Origin: Leuctra nigra
Lineage: Eukaryota > Arthropoda > Insecta > Plecoptera > Leuctridae
Length of the DNA: 64,000 nt
NCBI GenBank assembly: GCA_934045905.1
Contig: OW203762.1
Span: forward strand, 49,253,411 to 49,317,410
Direction of reading: 5' to 3'
This document shows positions 1 to 13,300 of this stretch, in pieces; positions within the stretch are counted from its first letter, which is position 1; each line of letters starts with the position of its first letter. A program made the position numbers and the translations under genes. The notes beneath the pieces were generated by a model. That model did no database searches. It had not been told where the DNA came from and was given only the letters and a program-made list of their open reading frames with translations.

Positions 1-1407
1 TGGCTCGTTCCGATCACATATTGTCGGGGAAAACAGCAAAAAACTAAATGAAAACAAAGAATAGCAGTGAAAATATAAATCTGTTTCATCGTTGCCATGG
101 GAGCACAATATAATCTGCATGAAAGCAAACCAAATAATATAGATAAAATGAGATATCGTACTTCCATCTACATCATAGAAGAACATAGCAGTTTATTCCT
201 GATTTAATTCCATCGACAAGTTTTCAATCCTTAAATAAAATGTTCGATATCACGAAACGAAAAAACTTGCATCTGTGATCATAAACGACTCCGCGCACTC
301 GCTATTATATATCATTTAAATTTGTTTCTTTATCTGAGGCTCCAACAAAGGAGAAAAGCGCGACGTATTTTAATACAAAACATCTTGCCCGGCTGTTCCC
401 GTTACAATGCAGCATTGCGTTATCAAAGCATCCTGCTCCTGAATCGCCGCCATATTGGTTCGGGTGGACGACGCTCTGTCCACCCGTCTGCAATCTCCAT
501 AATCCCTTCTCTATACATAGCATTCTCTCACATTTCTTTTATTTCATCCCCTGAAAGCAAAATGCAGACCGTGAATGCAAGCCGAACAATTTCGCGGCAC
601 CGACCCAAAATTGAATTATAATGATTGTCATCTCTCTCTAACACCCACACGTGTGCGAGATAAAGAGAGCGCGGGAGAGGCGTCATGTGAACCGACGCCG
701 ACGTCGTGAATAGCGTCGAAGAGAATAATTGACTATATACATACACTCGGTCGGCAAATAAAGTAGATTGCCAGTTAAGAGTACGTTATCACCGCATTTC
801 GAGAGACCGATGAAATAAAGCGGAGGGTTTGGCGGTAAAATGTTCTGCAACTGCATGGAATTGTCCGGCAGCCAATCACATGCGTGGATATCAAGTACCT
901 AGTACGGAAAATAAGCTATTTATAGCGAAAAAACGATTTCCAGCAAGAAGACTGTAAAAGCAGTATCAGATCTTCGGATTTTATGATGGATAAGGAACTG
1001 TGCATAAGACCAGTGATTTCTACGAAAATATCATTTCCCAGAAAACTCTAAATACTTCGTAATAACATTATTTTTACTTTTTACTTTCAAACTCAATTGA
1101 TTTTAATCTCAACTTGTATTGAAACCTTAACAGTTCTAGACAGGGAAACAAAGATTCAAGACGCAACTATCGAATATATTTAGTCATTTCAAATTTTAGA
1201 TCTTGACGAATTTCAGTCGTTAATTATGTATAGTTGACACATTTAACTCGGATTTGAAATAAAGATTTGGTTTGATTAATTGAGCGAAGAAACAAGTACC
1301 TACAATTTCAATAACGTTAGATTTTATTCAATTCTACATTCCACCTATAATTAATATATAAACACTGTTTCCGAGCAAGTGCAATGATTTGATCGTCTTC
1401 TTTTTCT
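1..1407. other. Noncoding A+T-rich DNA
   Basis: No exon-like frame was recognised. A more G+C-rich patch at about 640-730 carries ACACGTGT and several GACGTCG-like sites, which could be regulatory but cannot be shown to be. Confidence 0.5.
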
Positions 1408-1451
1408 GATGATGATGATGATGATGATAATGATGATGATAATGATGATAA
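1408..1451 (+). repeat. (GAT)n microsatellite, interrupted
   Basis: Runs of GAT are broken by GATAAT units. The short methionine-rich frames across it are repeat artefacts. Confidence 0.9.
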
Positions 1452-2042
<591 letters not shown>

Positions 2043-2203
2043 TCGTCTCAGCAAGAAGAGAGATCTGCGGTCGACATTAGCGAATCAGCGACAAATAGAA
2101 GTTCACTGGGGCAGAGCTTTTGTAAAAACCAGACAAGAATATGACACATCAGACAGTTCATTTCAGACCGGATATTGAATAAACTGCGAAGCGTTGACCT
2201 GGA

Positions 2204-4519
2204 GATGGCGGCTGTATCAGGACCTGGCACCTCCACTAGATGGCTTGGTGATGGCGGCTGTATCAGGACCTGGCGCCTCCACTAGAGGGCTTGGTGATGG
2301 CGGCTGTATCAGGACCTGGCGCCTCCACTAGATGGCTTGGTGATGGCGGCTGTATCAGGACCTGGCGCCTCCAGTAGATGGCTTGGTGATGGCGGCTGTA
2401 TCAGGACCTGGCGCCTCCACTAGATGGCTTGGTGAGGGCGGCTGTATCAGGACCTGGCGCCTCCACTAGATGGCTTGGTGATGGCGGCTGTATCAGGACC
2501 TGGAGCCTCCACTAGATGGCTTGGTGATGGCGGCTGTATCAGGACCTGGCGCCTCCACTAGATGGCTTGGTGATGGCGGCTGTATCAGGACCTGGCGCCT
2601 CCACTAGATGGCTTGGTGAGGGCGGCTGTATCAGGACCTGGAGCCTCCACTAGATGGCTTGGTGATGGCGGCTGTATCAGGACCTGGCGCCTCCACTAGA
2701 TGGCTTGGTGATGGCGGCTGTATCAGGACCTGGCGCCTCCACTAGATGGCTTGGTGAGGGCGGCTGTATCAGGACCTGGCCCCTCTACTAGATGGCTTGG
2801 TAATGGCGGCTGTATCAGGACCTGGCGCCTCCACTAGATGGCTTGGTGATGGCGGTTGTATCAGGACCTGGCCCCTCCACTAGATGGCTTGGTGATGGCG
2901 GCTGAATCAGGACCTGGCGCCTCCACTAGATGGCTTGGTGAGGGCGGCTGTATCAGGACCTGGCCCCTCCACTAGATGGCTTGGTGATGGCGGTTGTATC
3001 AGGACCTGGCGCCTCCACTAGATGGCTTGGTGATGGCGGCTGTATCAGGACCTATAGCCTCCACTAGATGGCTTGGTGAGGGCGGCTGTATCAGGACCTG
3101 GCGCCTCCACTAGATGGCTTGGTGATGGCGGCTGTATCAAGACCTGGCCCCTCCACTAGATGGCTTGGTGAGGGCGGCTGTATCAGGACCTGGCGCCTCC
3201 ACTAGATGGCTTGGTGATGGCGGTTGTATCAGGACCTGGCGCCTCCAGTAGATGGCTTGGTGATGGCGGCTGAATCAGGACCTGGCGCCTCCACTAGATG
3301 GCTTGGTGAGGGCGGCTGTATCAGGACCTGGCCCCTCCACTAGATGGCTTGGTGATGGCGGTTGTATCAGGACCTGGCGCCTCCACTAGATGGCTTGGTG
3401 ATGGCGGCTGTATCAGGACCTATAGCCTCCACTAGATGGCTTGGTGAGGGCGGCTGTATCAGGACCTGGCCCCTCTACTAGATGGCTTGGTAATGGCGGC
3501 TGTATCAGGACCTGGCGCCTCTACTAGATGGCTTGGTAATGGCGGCTGTATCAGGACCTGGCGCCTCCACTAGATGGCTTGGTGATGGCGGTTGTATCAG
3601 GACCTGGCGCCTCCAGTAGATGGCTTGGTGATGGCGGCTGAATCAGGACCTGGCGCCTCCACTAGATGGCTTGGTGAGGGCGGCTGTATCAGGACCTGGC
3701 CCCTCCACTAGATGGCTTGGTGATGGCGGTTGTATCAGGACCTGGCGCCTCCACTAGATGGCTTGGTGATGGCGGCTGTATCAGGACCTATAGCCTCCAC
3801 TAGATGGCTTGGTGATGGCGGCTGTATCAGGACCTGGCGCCTCCACTAGATGGCTTGGTGATGGCGGCTGTATCAAGACCTGGCCCCTCCACTAGATGGC
3901 TTGGTGAGGGCGGCTGTATCAGGACCTGGCGCCTCCACTAGATGGCTTGGTGATGGCGGTTGTATCAGGACCTGGCGCCTCCAGTAGATGGCTTGGTGAT
4001 GGCGGCTGAATCAGGACCTGGCGCCTCCACTAGATGGCTTGGTGAGGGCGGCTGTATCAGGACCTGGCCCCTCCACTAGATGGCTTGGTGATGGCGGTTG
4101 TATCAGGACCTGGCGCCTCCACTAGATGGCTTGGTGATGGCGGCTGTATCAGGACCTATAGCCTCCACTAGATGGCTTGGTGATGGCGGCTGTATCAGGA
4201 CCTGGCGCCTCCACTAGATGGCTTGGTGATGGCGGCTGTATCAAGACCTGGCCCCTCCACTAGATGGCTTGGTGATGGCGGCTGTATCAAGACCTGGCCC
4301 CTCCACTAGATGGCTTGGTGATGGCGGCTGTATCAGGACCTGGCGCCTCCACTAGATGGCTTGGTGATGGCGGCTGTATCAGGACCTGGCCCCTCCACTA
4401 GATGGCTTGGTGAGGGCGGCTGTATCAGGACCTGGCGCCTCCACTAGATGGCTTGGTGATGGCGGCTGTATCAGGACCTGGCGCCTCCACTACATGGCTG
4501 GTGATGGCGGCTGTATCAG
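2204..4519 (+). repeat. 46-bp minisatellite array, about 50 units, with 368-bp higher-order period
   Basis: The unit is CGGCTGTATCAGGACCTGGC followed by GCCTCCACTAGATGGCTTGG and TGATGG (46 bp). Diagnostic variants are CGGTTGT, CTGAATC, TGAGGG, CCTATAGCC, TGGCCCC and CCAGTAG. From 2853 these recur in fixed order every eight units: CGGTTGT units fall at 2853, 3221, 3589 and 3957, exactly 368 bp apart. The first third of the array (2204-2852) is less ordered. As 46 is not a multiple of three, no long frame crosses the array. Confidence 0.98.
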
Positions 4520-4620
4520 AAGCAAGAAGCCATTACCAATGAGGGCCAGGACCTGGCGCCCTACCAGGAGCCGGCACATCCACCATCAGTGAAAACCAGG
4601 GCACGGCACCTCCACTTGGT
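4520..4620 (+). repeat. Degenerate edge of the 46-bp array
   Basis: Fragments such as AGGACCTGGCGCC, CCGGCACATCCACCA and GCACGGCACCTCCACTTGGT resemble damaged units. This is the older edge of the array. Confidence 0.6.
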
Positions 4621-6453
4621 GTAACGCCTTAACATAACTTCCTTTACTCCGTTTTCCTGGATATAAATAGACGCAAGTTATTTAATTAGAACATTCAAGT
4701 GCACAGCTAATTGCTTTTGAATAGATACACAAATGTTGCATAATTTTACTAGTTTTTGCTTTGAAAACTTTGAAAACTGCATTTATATCACTTAAATATA
4801 ATACTTCACTTTAACTTCTGACAAGCGAACAGAAAGCGAACTGTCCCGAGCGCCAATTGGTGTCAACGAGTTGCATTTTCCAAGTGTTTCAATGAACACA
4901 CATGTTTTCCCGACACACGACAACTACAACAATGAGATACAATAATAATGAATAATCAGGTCGACCAGATGTTGCCAGATTGCACAATAATTACAGCAGC
5001 CACAACATCGCTGTAGCAGCGGTAAAAAACAAAGCGCTTCGATCGGTCAAAGTGAACCATTACTTGTGTGTATATGTCAAATCCGTCAGCATGTGCTCGG
5101 GACAAGTTGAGATTATTGCCGCCAGAGGTCGACACTCATCGATCATCACTCTTCCGATGACGAATAGCGGAGTCGTTGAGAGCTATTTCACCCATCGGCG
5201 TGATGTTGACAGTTGTGCTTCGCGCACGAGCTTCATCGCAGCACGCCATTACGCCGAGAGAAGATGTTAGACAGTAATATTCCACGCATGAACATAGAAA
5301 AAATAGAACATTTAAAACATAGTAAAAAATATTTACTGTCAGCTCTACATATAAATAGACCAATGCAGAAAGAGTGGATCTGTTTCAAAAGAATTTACAT
5401 GCAGTATGTTTTCGTAAACCTTTTGTAGTTTTAAAACAATACGTAACAAACATCAAATTATATCTGAACAAGATATACTCACTGAACATATCAGATACAC
5501 TGAATCAGAAAGTTTTAAACTTCAAGATAAGAAGAGGAACTATTTGAAATGGAACTACGTTAGCCACAGCGACAAGCTCTGTGTGTAAATGTTGCATTCC
5601 TCGTCTTACTTTCTTATTAGAATATATTTCCAATTATCCCGTCTGGAGCAGTTTATGCTCGTCGAAATTACGGGATTATGATTATAGCATGGTAATTACT
5701 TTTCGCAATATTTTCCTCATGACATACATTATTTATCTCCCAGAGTTCGCTGGAAATCACGATGGTTCTGTTAAAACTGACCTCTCGGTCCAAGTCCTAA
5801 TTGCGCCGCCATCGCTCTGTGACAATAATGAAAATGTTGCACTGTCTTGCGTCCTGACAGCTGTGTATTTATGTTCTCATCGCATCATCACTCTTCACTT
5901 GACGTTCTGTTCAGAGTTTATGAAACGCAGAGAGTCACTTCAATGAGTGAACAATGAGTGTGTTTTTTCTACATCCATCGAGTGGAACTAGAGCACGCTA
6001 CGGGGTCCACGACTGTTCATCAAGGAGCTGATTTGAATAAAATGCACTGCCCAAGGCTCTCCGTGCAATAATGTTTTACATATCGGCAGCGGGTTGCATT
6101 ACAGTGTTCGCGTAATAATAATAGTAATAATAATGTCCAATATACGTTGCTTTACGACTACAAGCAAATAAAATCTGAAGCCATATTAACTCCTGCCGAA
6201 CAGCCGCAAGGGTTGTTTGCATGATTCGGTGAATCCGGTTTATATCTAGATGATGTCATCAAACACTGTTGTTCTGGTGATTGTAATCCATGACATGCAG
6301 TGTGATCATATCCCGTGTGGTGGTAACATTCTTGTTTCATTCACAATGAAATGCGGTTCATTTTAATTCAGAAATGAAGGTTAATGTGGTTAACACGTAC
6401 TTTCATATTGGAGGGAGATGAAAGCAGACACAACTTCGATTTGACATTTTCTG
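4621..6453. other. Noncoding A+T-rich DNA
   Basis: No convincing exon. ATATAAATAGAC occurs at about 4663 and 5349 and could be TATA-like, without other support. A short imperfect (TAA)n tract lies at about 6111-6134. Confidence 0.45.
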
Positions 6454-6560
6454 GAGGCCTTTTTCCCAATTCAATTCTGATGGAATCCAGTCACGGGCAT
6501 ATGCATACATGGAATCGAATTCCATTTGAATTGGGAATTTAAAAGTTATAGAATGGCCTC
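6454..6560 (+). mobile_element. Short palindromic MITE, family with GATGGAATCC..GTCACGG core (copy 1)
   Basis: GAGGCC....TTTCCCAATTCAA at the left pairs with TTGAATTGGGAA....GGCCTC at the right. The core TGATGGAATCCAGTCACGGG is shared with 41252-41364, where the ends are also related (TTTTCCCAATTC, GAATTTAAAAGTT). Confidence 0.65.
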
Positions 6561-6894
6561 TGGTTCCTGAAAATGTTTAGAATTACCCAACACCACTTTC
6601 ATTATTTGTTTCATCAAAACAAAGACACTTGAAGAAAATTCCACATCTCTCTTCAACAACTGTTTAAAAAGTTATATTTCTTCGCCCGCGAAAGGACTCG
6701 TATACTCAACCAAGCTAGGTTCGATCCCCTTACATGGCTGGGATGTTTAATATCCATCGTGATTTCAAAGAAATATTGCAATATAATTCATGTTGAGGAT
6801 TAACATAAACATACTTCTAAGCTTCACGGTGCATTGAGCCAGGCGCTTCGACCAATCAGATGCGTGAAGCGTCTTTTCTCTTCCACTAGTGAGA
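6561..6894. other. Noncoding DNA
   Basis: It contains a tRNA B-box-like GGTTCGATCCCC at about 6719 with no recognisable tRNA body. Nothing else was seen. Confidence 0.4.
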
Positions 6895-7390
6895 ATCCCC
6901 ATAAAAAAACACTCCGTGTAAAAATACCAGCCAAGTCTCTTCAACTATAAAAAAAATAGAAGAAATCTATAAATTCAGCCCTGAAAAGTAGTGATATCAA
7001 AAAATGGGCCAAGTCAAAACTTAATTTTAAAAACCAATATATACTTGGCGCATCGTTTTTTACGGCAGTATAGGGTAGGTAGATTTTATGTATTACACAT
7101 CTGGCCTATACTTCTAAACTATCTATATGCACCAATATATACTTGGCGCATCGTTTTTTACGGCAGTATAGGGTAGGTAGATTTTATGTATTACACATCT
7201 GGCCTATACTTCTAAACTATCTATATGCACGATGCGCCAAGTATATATTGGTTTTTAAAATTAAGTTTTGACTTGGCCCATTTTTTGATATCACTACTTT
7301 TCAGGGCTGAATTTATAGATTTCTTCTATTTTTTTTATAGTTGAAGAGACTTGGCTGGTATTTTTACACGGAGTGTTTTTTTATGGGGAT
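6895..7390 (+). mobile_element. Foldback palindrome with 161-bp perfect arms and an internal 98-bp tandem duplication
   Basis: The left arm 6895-7055 (ATCCCCATAAAAAAACACTC at its outer end) is the reverse complement of the right arm 7230-7390, with no mismatch found by eye. The loop holds two identical 98-bp direct repeats (7033-7130 and 7131-7228), the first beginning inside the left arm. No coding capacity. Perfect arms mean a very recent origin, gene conversion or an assembly artefact. Confidence 0.9.
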
Positions 7391-8010
7391 ATCACTTATT
7401 TTTTTAGTTTATTTACACAACTTGTAACACACATCGGAGCAACAATGACTAAATACTTTTAAAAAATACGCCATTTCCGAATTGGTTAATACGAAAAATT
7501 GTGTTTGGTGCTCAATATACCTAAGCTTAAAGTGATATTCCATGAAGAATTGCGCAAGCTTCGTTCCAATCAGTCCAGCCGTTTTCGAGATATGGTATCA
7601 CTTCCGGTTTTCAAAATGGCGACTGAAATAACTGCCACATAGAATTTATTTCTATAAATGTTATGTATCATTATAAGCCTTCTGAATATGTAGTTATTGT
7701 AGTAAGAGGTCATTAAAATCTAGATCTTCATTTTCATGACGTCATTTCCGGTTTCGGTAATAGTACATCTCTACTTTAACTACTGATATTCCATATAGAC
7801 GACCGTCTGAATCATTTGGCGCTAGTTTTATTCCGATCGGTTTAGCCGTTTTCGAGATATGACGTCACTTCCGGTTTCAAAATGGCGGCTTCCTGTTGGT
7901 TTTATAAAAAGGCACCTCAGACGCCAAAAGTGCACATGTGGTGAAAATTTCAGATCGATCGGCTCAGCCGTTTAGGCTGTGGCGGTGATTGCGGTGTTTC
8001 CTGATATCAT
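7391..8010 (+). repeat. Diverged repetitive element with an internal ~275-bp imperfect duplication
   Basis: AGCCGTTTTCGAGATATG followed by ATCACTTCC or GTCACTTCC and CAAAATGGCG occurs at about 7573-7622 and 7847-7889, each preceded by a related TGATATTCCAT at 7531 and 7783. A third weaker GATCGGCTCAGCCGTTT is at about 7956. The AGCCGTTTTCGAGAT phrase is typical of dispersed invertebrate noncoding repeats. Confidence 0.55.
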
Positions 8011-9798
8011 CTGAATCATCTAAAGATCAAAGTGGTGTAATTTCACTGTTTTCTCGGCCCTCTAGCTCGCAAATGGTATAGCCTATTGTTCCCAAATTTG
8101 GTATATGTGGTGGGGTGGGCCATAGCTCAAAATTAAGATATTTTACAACAATGTGAGATTTTCCAATTTTATGATCCAGTAGGCCGAAAATGCCATGTTG
8201 TTGCTTACAGTAAAAGTAGTTGGTCTGGCTCCTCATTTTATTAGGCATTTACGGTATGTTGAGTGAGTGTGAGTGTACGGTACGACTTGGCTGGGTGGAG
8301 CGACCGCTCCACTAGATTACGTCACCATGTGTGAGGAATGTGAACTTAATTAGTATGACGTCATTACTCTGGAGTGTCCAGGTGGTGTCATGGAAGAGCT
8401 GGAGCAAACGCAATGAAAGACTCCAGGCTCCAGACGCTCCTGCTGGATAATCCTGGAGGCTCTGGAACTCAACCTGAGCCACATACAATAATACGCAGGA
8501 GACACTGGAAACCTTAAACTGTGCATTCGATAGCGGGTTGAAAACCATGCCAATTCTTACTGGGAGAACACGTCCTCTATAATGTGTAATATTTGTCTCA
8601 AATACTAATTTCAATGATCGGAAATCCCGGTTAACTGTTCAAAATAAAAGTACCTTTAAACAAGATAATTAAGTTCAAAAATGACTTCTCAGTCACATAT
8701 TGAGACTATTCAGTTCATATCAATGATAGGAAGCAATGATCCCGGATGCCCATGTTTGTGTTATGTTTTTAAAATAGGATGTGTTGTGGCCTGCAGTCCC
8801 ACATTCTACTCGCATTTCAACAGGCTAAAGAAACAAGTCAAAATCAGATGCAGTGTTGCATCATCATGTCCATGGTTCTAGTCAACACAACGCTATGAAA
8901 CACTTGTGCCAGACTGCCCCTCATTCTACTTCAGACGCCATGACACAGATATCGATGACAATTAATACTGCATTATCGGCCAGACAATCATGAAACAATG
9001 ACGCTAATCCGCGCCGTCATGCATCCAGGAAGCTCTGGTTGAATTCAATGCAATCAAGACGTGAGAATTATGCATCGATACTTGATGATTGGCTCTCGGA
9101 TGTGCGATTGTTCTCATTAATTACTGTCACGTGACCTGCTGCGAGATTATTATTCAATATCATGGACTGGGTTCGAGGCTTTGTCGCGGCTGGCGGCGGC
9201 GTTGCAACACACGGACAATGGGAGATGGCAATGTTGCAACACTGCAGCGCGGATTCACATTGAAATGTAGATCCAGACTTAATTATATAAAAGCTCCCAG
9301 TTGATTTAATGACATGACGTGAATTACTGCATGGTTCTTTGTCCATAAGTCACTTGTCCTTCTGAATAACAATACTTTAAGTTTACTCGGAGTATATTAA
9401 TATTATTGCTTTTATGAACGGGATTTTTATGAATATGTAATTAAAATATAATTAATTTTCTATTTGAGCTTTATTTCATGACAATTGATTTCTTATTGAC
9501 CAAGCACTATTTTAGAATAAACATGATTTATAATTAAGCGTACAAACTGTAACATTTCTGGAAGTTCAGAAAGAGAGTGATAGATGCGGAATGCGTAGAT
9601 CGAGCCAATCTGTTGTCATGGAAACGCACATTGTTGCCGAGTGTTGCGACTGCGATGACAGCATGGCAACACGGCCGATGAGCGCACTTAAGCCTGAGCA
9701 CGCCACAGCTGTCTCCAAGCTCAGAATACATTAATATCGGAACACACTGCAATGCACCTCATTGCATCTGAGTGCGCATAAGAGCACGCAATTATAAT
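8011..9798. other. Noncoding DNA with G+C-richer patches
   Basis: No convincing exon. Patches at 8380-8500 and 9160-9260 are more G+C-rich but have broken frames. TATATAAAAG at about 9285 is TATA-like without a downstream gene. The CATTCTACT motif occurs at about 8800 and 8921 (see findings). Confidence 0.4.
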
Positions 9799-9808
9799 CT
9801 ATCTGTCC

Positions 9809-9906
<98 letters not shown>

Positions 9907-9932
9907 ATGTCTGTCTGCTGTCCATCTGTCTA
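9799..9932 (+). repeat. (CTGT)n tetranucleotide microsatellite
   Basis: A pure CTGT core runs from about 9811 to 9905, with degenerate CTATCTGTCCGT before and CTGTATGTCTGTCTGCTGTC after. The Ser-Val-Cys-Leu and Thr-Asp-Arg-Gln frames are repeat artefacts. Confidence 0.97.
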
Positions 9933-10340
9933 TATGACCTTCCTTATATTGAAAAGTCACAGTGGAAAACAAGGGGTTCGGGGGCCAGCCCCCGAGAAAA
10001 ATTTGGATCAAGGTCATTCATTTAGGTGCAATTTTTAAACTCAGTGTAAAGCTATTTTGGGGAATCATAAATTACAAGATATCCAAAAATTGGTCTAAGA
10101 GGTGTAAGAATAGGAACATTTTTTATGGAACTCGTTACGATATGCAAGTCCGGGGCGCATAGACCCGGAATTTTTTTGGAATTTTAACTTAATTCTAACC
10201 ATTTTGGAACGGTTTTGACATAATCTGTAAATTTTTTATGTTTTTTTTCACATATTATTTTAAATGTTCTTATTTTCTTAGATGAAATCCTGATTTCGGG
10301 GGGGGGGGGGGAGTCGGCCCCCCTCCCCCTGAATACTCCC
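9933..10340 (+). repeat. Repeat-like tract with G/C palindromes and a G14 run
   Basis: TTCGGGGGCCAGCCCCCGAG near 9980 is a perfect short palindrome, and a G14 run at about 10298-10311 is followed by GAGTCGGCCCCCCTCCCCCT, again able to fold back. The tract starts right after the microsatellite and looks like one repeat unit, but I cannot assign a family. Confidence 0.4.
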
Positions 10341-13300
10341 TTGAGCAGGTACGTCATCTTAGACCAAGAAATAAGCCGATTTTGAAATCAAGTAAGGTCA
10401 TGTCTGTATGGTAGTAATGTCATAGATATTTGTAATGTTTTGGATTTGCAACTCATGTGTTTTCTGACTAAACAATAATGCATCAATCGAAGAGCAAATG
10501 ACACTTCATGAGATATATTGTGATAGCCGAGGTCACGTCGTCACACTTACTTCCGGAGTTCTTGTGTTTGTTAAAGGCAATATTCCAGTCAGATTATAAC
10601 GCCTGTGTTCCTCGAGTTTTTCAATTATTTCTACTGGAAGTGTTTTACGAGTGCAACTGTCGCGACCCGGCACTAAACCCGGCACTGGCTTGACACGTGT
10701 TTTCACCCATAACACGGTATTAACAGGCATCGAATAAAACTTCGAGATATTAAAATCTTCGTCTTCGGGAAAATCGATTTCCCGAGAAGTTTGCTCCTTC
10801 AAATTCATCTTTAACTTCTAGTTGAGAAATTTACGCGCAATAAACGTATGAAATAAATAATATGTTCGCAACACATTTGGCGTAAACTGACGAGGTGGAG
10901 GTGCCAGTCTCATTCAAGCATGCGCACTGGATGAAAACACTTGATATTATGCAAATACTATTAGTTTAATCTTATCACAAGCAATATATTTCACTACTTG
11001 GAGGAACGAGCGTATAATCTCTTGATAAATTTAACCCCTTTAACAATATATTATTACAGGAAAACGTTATTTCAATAATATCTTCATTAAAATTGTTTAT
11101 CTAATACGTTGAACTATGTTATAACAATGTTGGAATTCATGAGTTAATTCTGAAATACTTCAGTATTAAACGGTAAAGGGGCCTTCGATAGTATTCAATA
11201 CTTATTCTTATATGCTTATCGACTTCAGTTACTGAATTGCTTCATTTAATTTTCGCTACTGAATTTTTATTGTAACTATTTCAAAATTAAAATAAATTTT
11301 CAACGAGGATAAGTAGTCTTTAAAGACTGTTGTATTAGCTGATGAACATATTTACAGTCCACTGTTGACCACGGACACAACGTATTAACTCTGAATTAAT
11401 TCGTAATAGTCGGACACAGCGGTACCAACCCAACACATTTATAAATTAACCTAAGTCGTCTAAAAACATGATATACGATGCTTTCTCTCTCGCGCAACAA
11501 TCGCGTCTTGCTCTAACTAATTCCATAACTAACGCGATATGCTAGCAGAGTGCGCTAATCGCGTCCTAATCTGTATCAACCAAACACGGTCACTAATGCT
11601 CGGCGACGCTTAACGATCTGTCTCTAATCCCCTAACGAAGTCGACCTTTGGTCGCTAGAACATTCAAGATCAAAGGAAACAGGACCAAGTGACCTCTTTT
11701 AAGTCAACTCCCGCCGCGCGCGCACTCTCGTGGCACACCGAGGTATTACTAGTTTATTAATCAACTCGAGGTCTTTGAGAGAATGCATAAAGGCTTTGCA
11801 AATCATTCTGGATAATGCAGAGTGCTTCGGGGACGAAAACTTCCATTAGTCGGAAAACTGTGGTGATGTACAAAGTAATTGATGAAGCGGAAGGGAAAGC
11901 TTTCTTCTTATTGTTTGGAATAATGATTTTTGAGGTGAGCCACTCAGTGGTGTCACTCAATGAAATGTCAAATTGAGCTGAACAATCAATGTAATAAGTT
12001 GAAATACGGAAGCATGGAAAAGTGTCGAGAAGACATGACGAAAGCGAGCAGCCTGCGGGCAGAACAAGTTGCAGTGGGTATAGAAATATTTCAAGCAGCA
12101 ATCAGAACTTATTTACTGTTAACACATACAGATTAATTTATTCCGACATCCGATATCGAGTAAAATGTTGAGTTTTATAAATATTAAAATTTTAAGTGAA
12201 CTGAAAATTTAAAGATTTTATCCCGGGGGAAAGAATATAACATTCTAAGGTAAACTAAAGTAATAAGGTGAAAAGGTAATAAGGGTAAAAGGTAATGAGG
12301 TAATAATTAAGGATCTAGGGTAACTTTGAATCCAAGCGGGCTTTTTCACAGTCTAGGCTTCAGAGTTTTCTTGGAGCAGCGCTATTTCAACTGATCATAA
12401 ACAAAACATATGTGTTTCGTAAACATATCAAATTTTACCTGGGAACTGAAATTACACCTGGTGGCAGTGAAGGGTGGAGAGGGGTTGAGAGAGTTGTGAA
12501 TCTACAATATCCTTCAAATCGACAATTCGTCTTCACGCTAGATTAATATAAGTTCGTAGACAAAAGGTTAATTAATTTGACCAAAGAAAAAAATGAAAAG
12601 TGTTCTGCCAAAAACGTTCTAATTGAATCTGTGGCTTGATTGCTCCTGTGCATGGGGGCAACGAGGCTGGTAGCAATATTAGTATTTCCTCCATGAGTAG
12701 AACTTGCAGGGGCAGATGTAATAACTAGAGCACGTAATCTCATTGTTCTGCACTAAGATAGGAGCTAATAAGAAGAGAGAGGTTCGAGCCCGGCGCACGG
12801 CTATCATGTTCAGGATCGCCGATAGCGCGGGGAAATTGGAAACGAGGTGCTTGTGTGACTCGCGTGAGGGTGAAGAGGGGGAGGGGGGGGGGGGGGTTAC
12901 GATCACACTCCAGCCAGAGTAGCTAGAGCCAACTACGTGATACTTTATCACCTCTAATTAAAACAGGAAATGCCGGACGAAAACCAAGAGAATATCGTGC
13001 TAATAAAGGAAAATGTAAAAGTTAGTTAAAAGTGTAATTATAAGCAAATATTTGATCACTTTCCTTATGACATAAACAAATAAAAACATAGTATTTGTTA
13101 GCTCGCCGATCAAAGGCAGCGGTTTTCTGGTTCGGCCCGGTTTGTAACAGGATAACTTGACAATAAACTGCATTAGTCACTGCAACATTACCTCACTCTT
13201 GAGATTGAGAAGCGTGTCTTCACTCAATATCTTCACACCTTCTTCTTATAGAGTTTTATATTCTATATTATTATCCCTCCTCTGAAGTAATATTTGCATC

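Noticed and set aside
2204..4519. CRISPR-like array
   Set aside because: Units are contiguous 46-bp repeats without unique spacers, in eukaryotic DNA; the same holds for the 41-, 59- and 30-bp arrays.
9731..10038. Frames with repeated Leu-Ser-Val-Cys or Thr-Asp-Arg-Gln
   Set aside because: Products of the (CTGT)n microsatellite.
11320..11750. Solo LTR of a retrotransposon
   Set aside because: Composition differs from the surroundings, but no TG...CA ends, target duplication, primer-binding site or second copy could be identified.
12770..12810. tRNA gene suggested by GGTTCGAGCC
   Set aside because: The B-box-like string has no pairing T stem and no acceptor stem; the same applies to 6719 and 51106.
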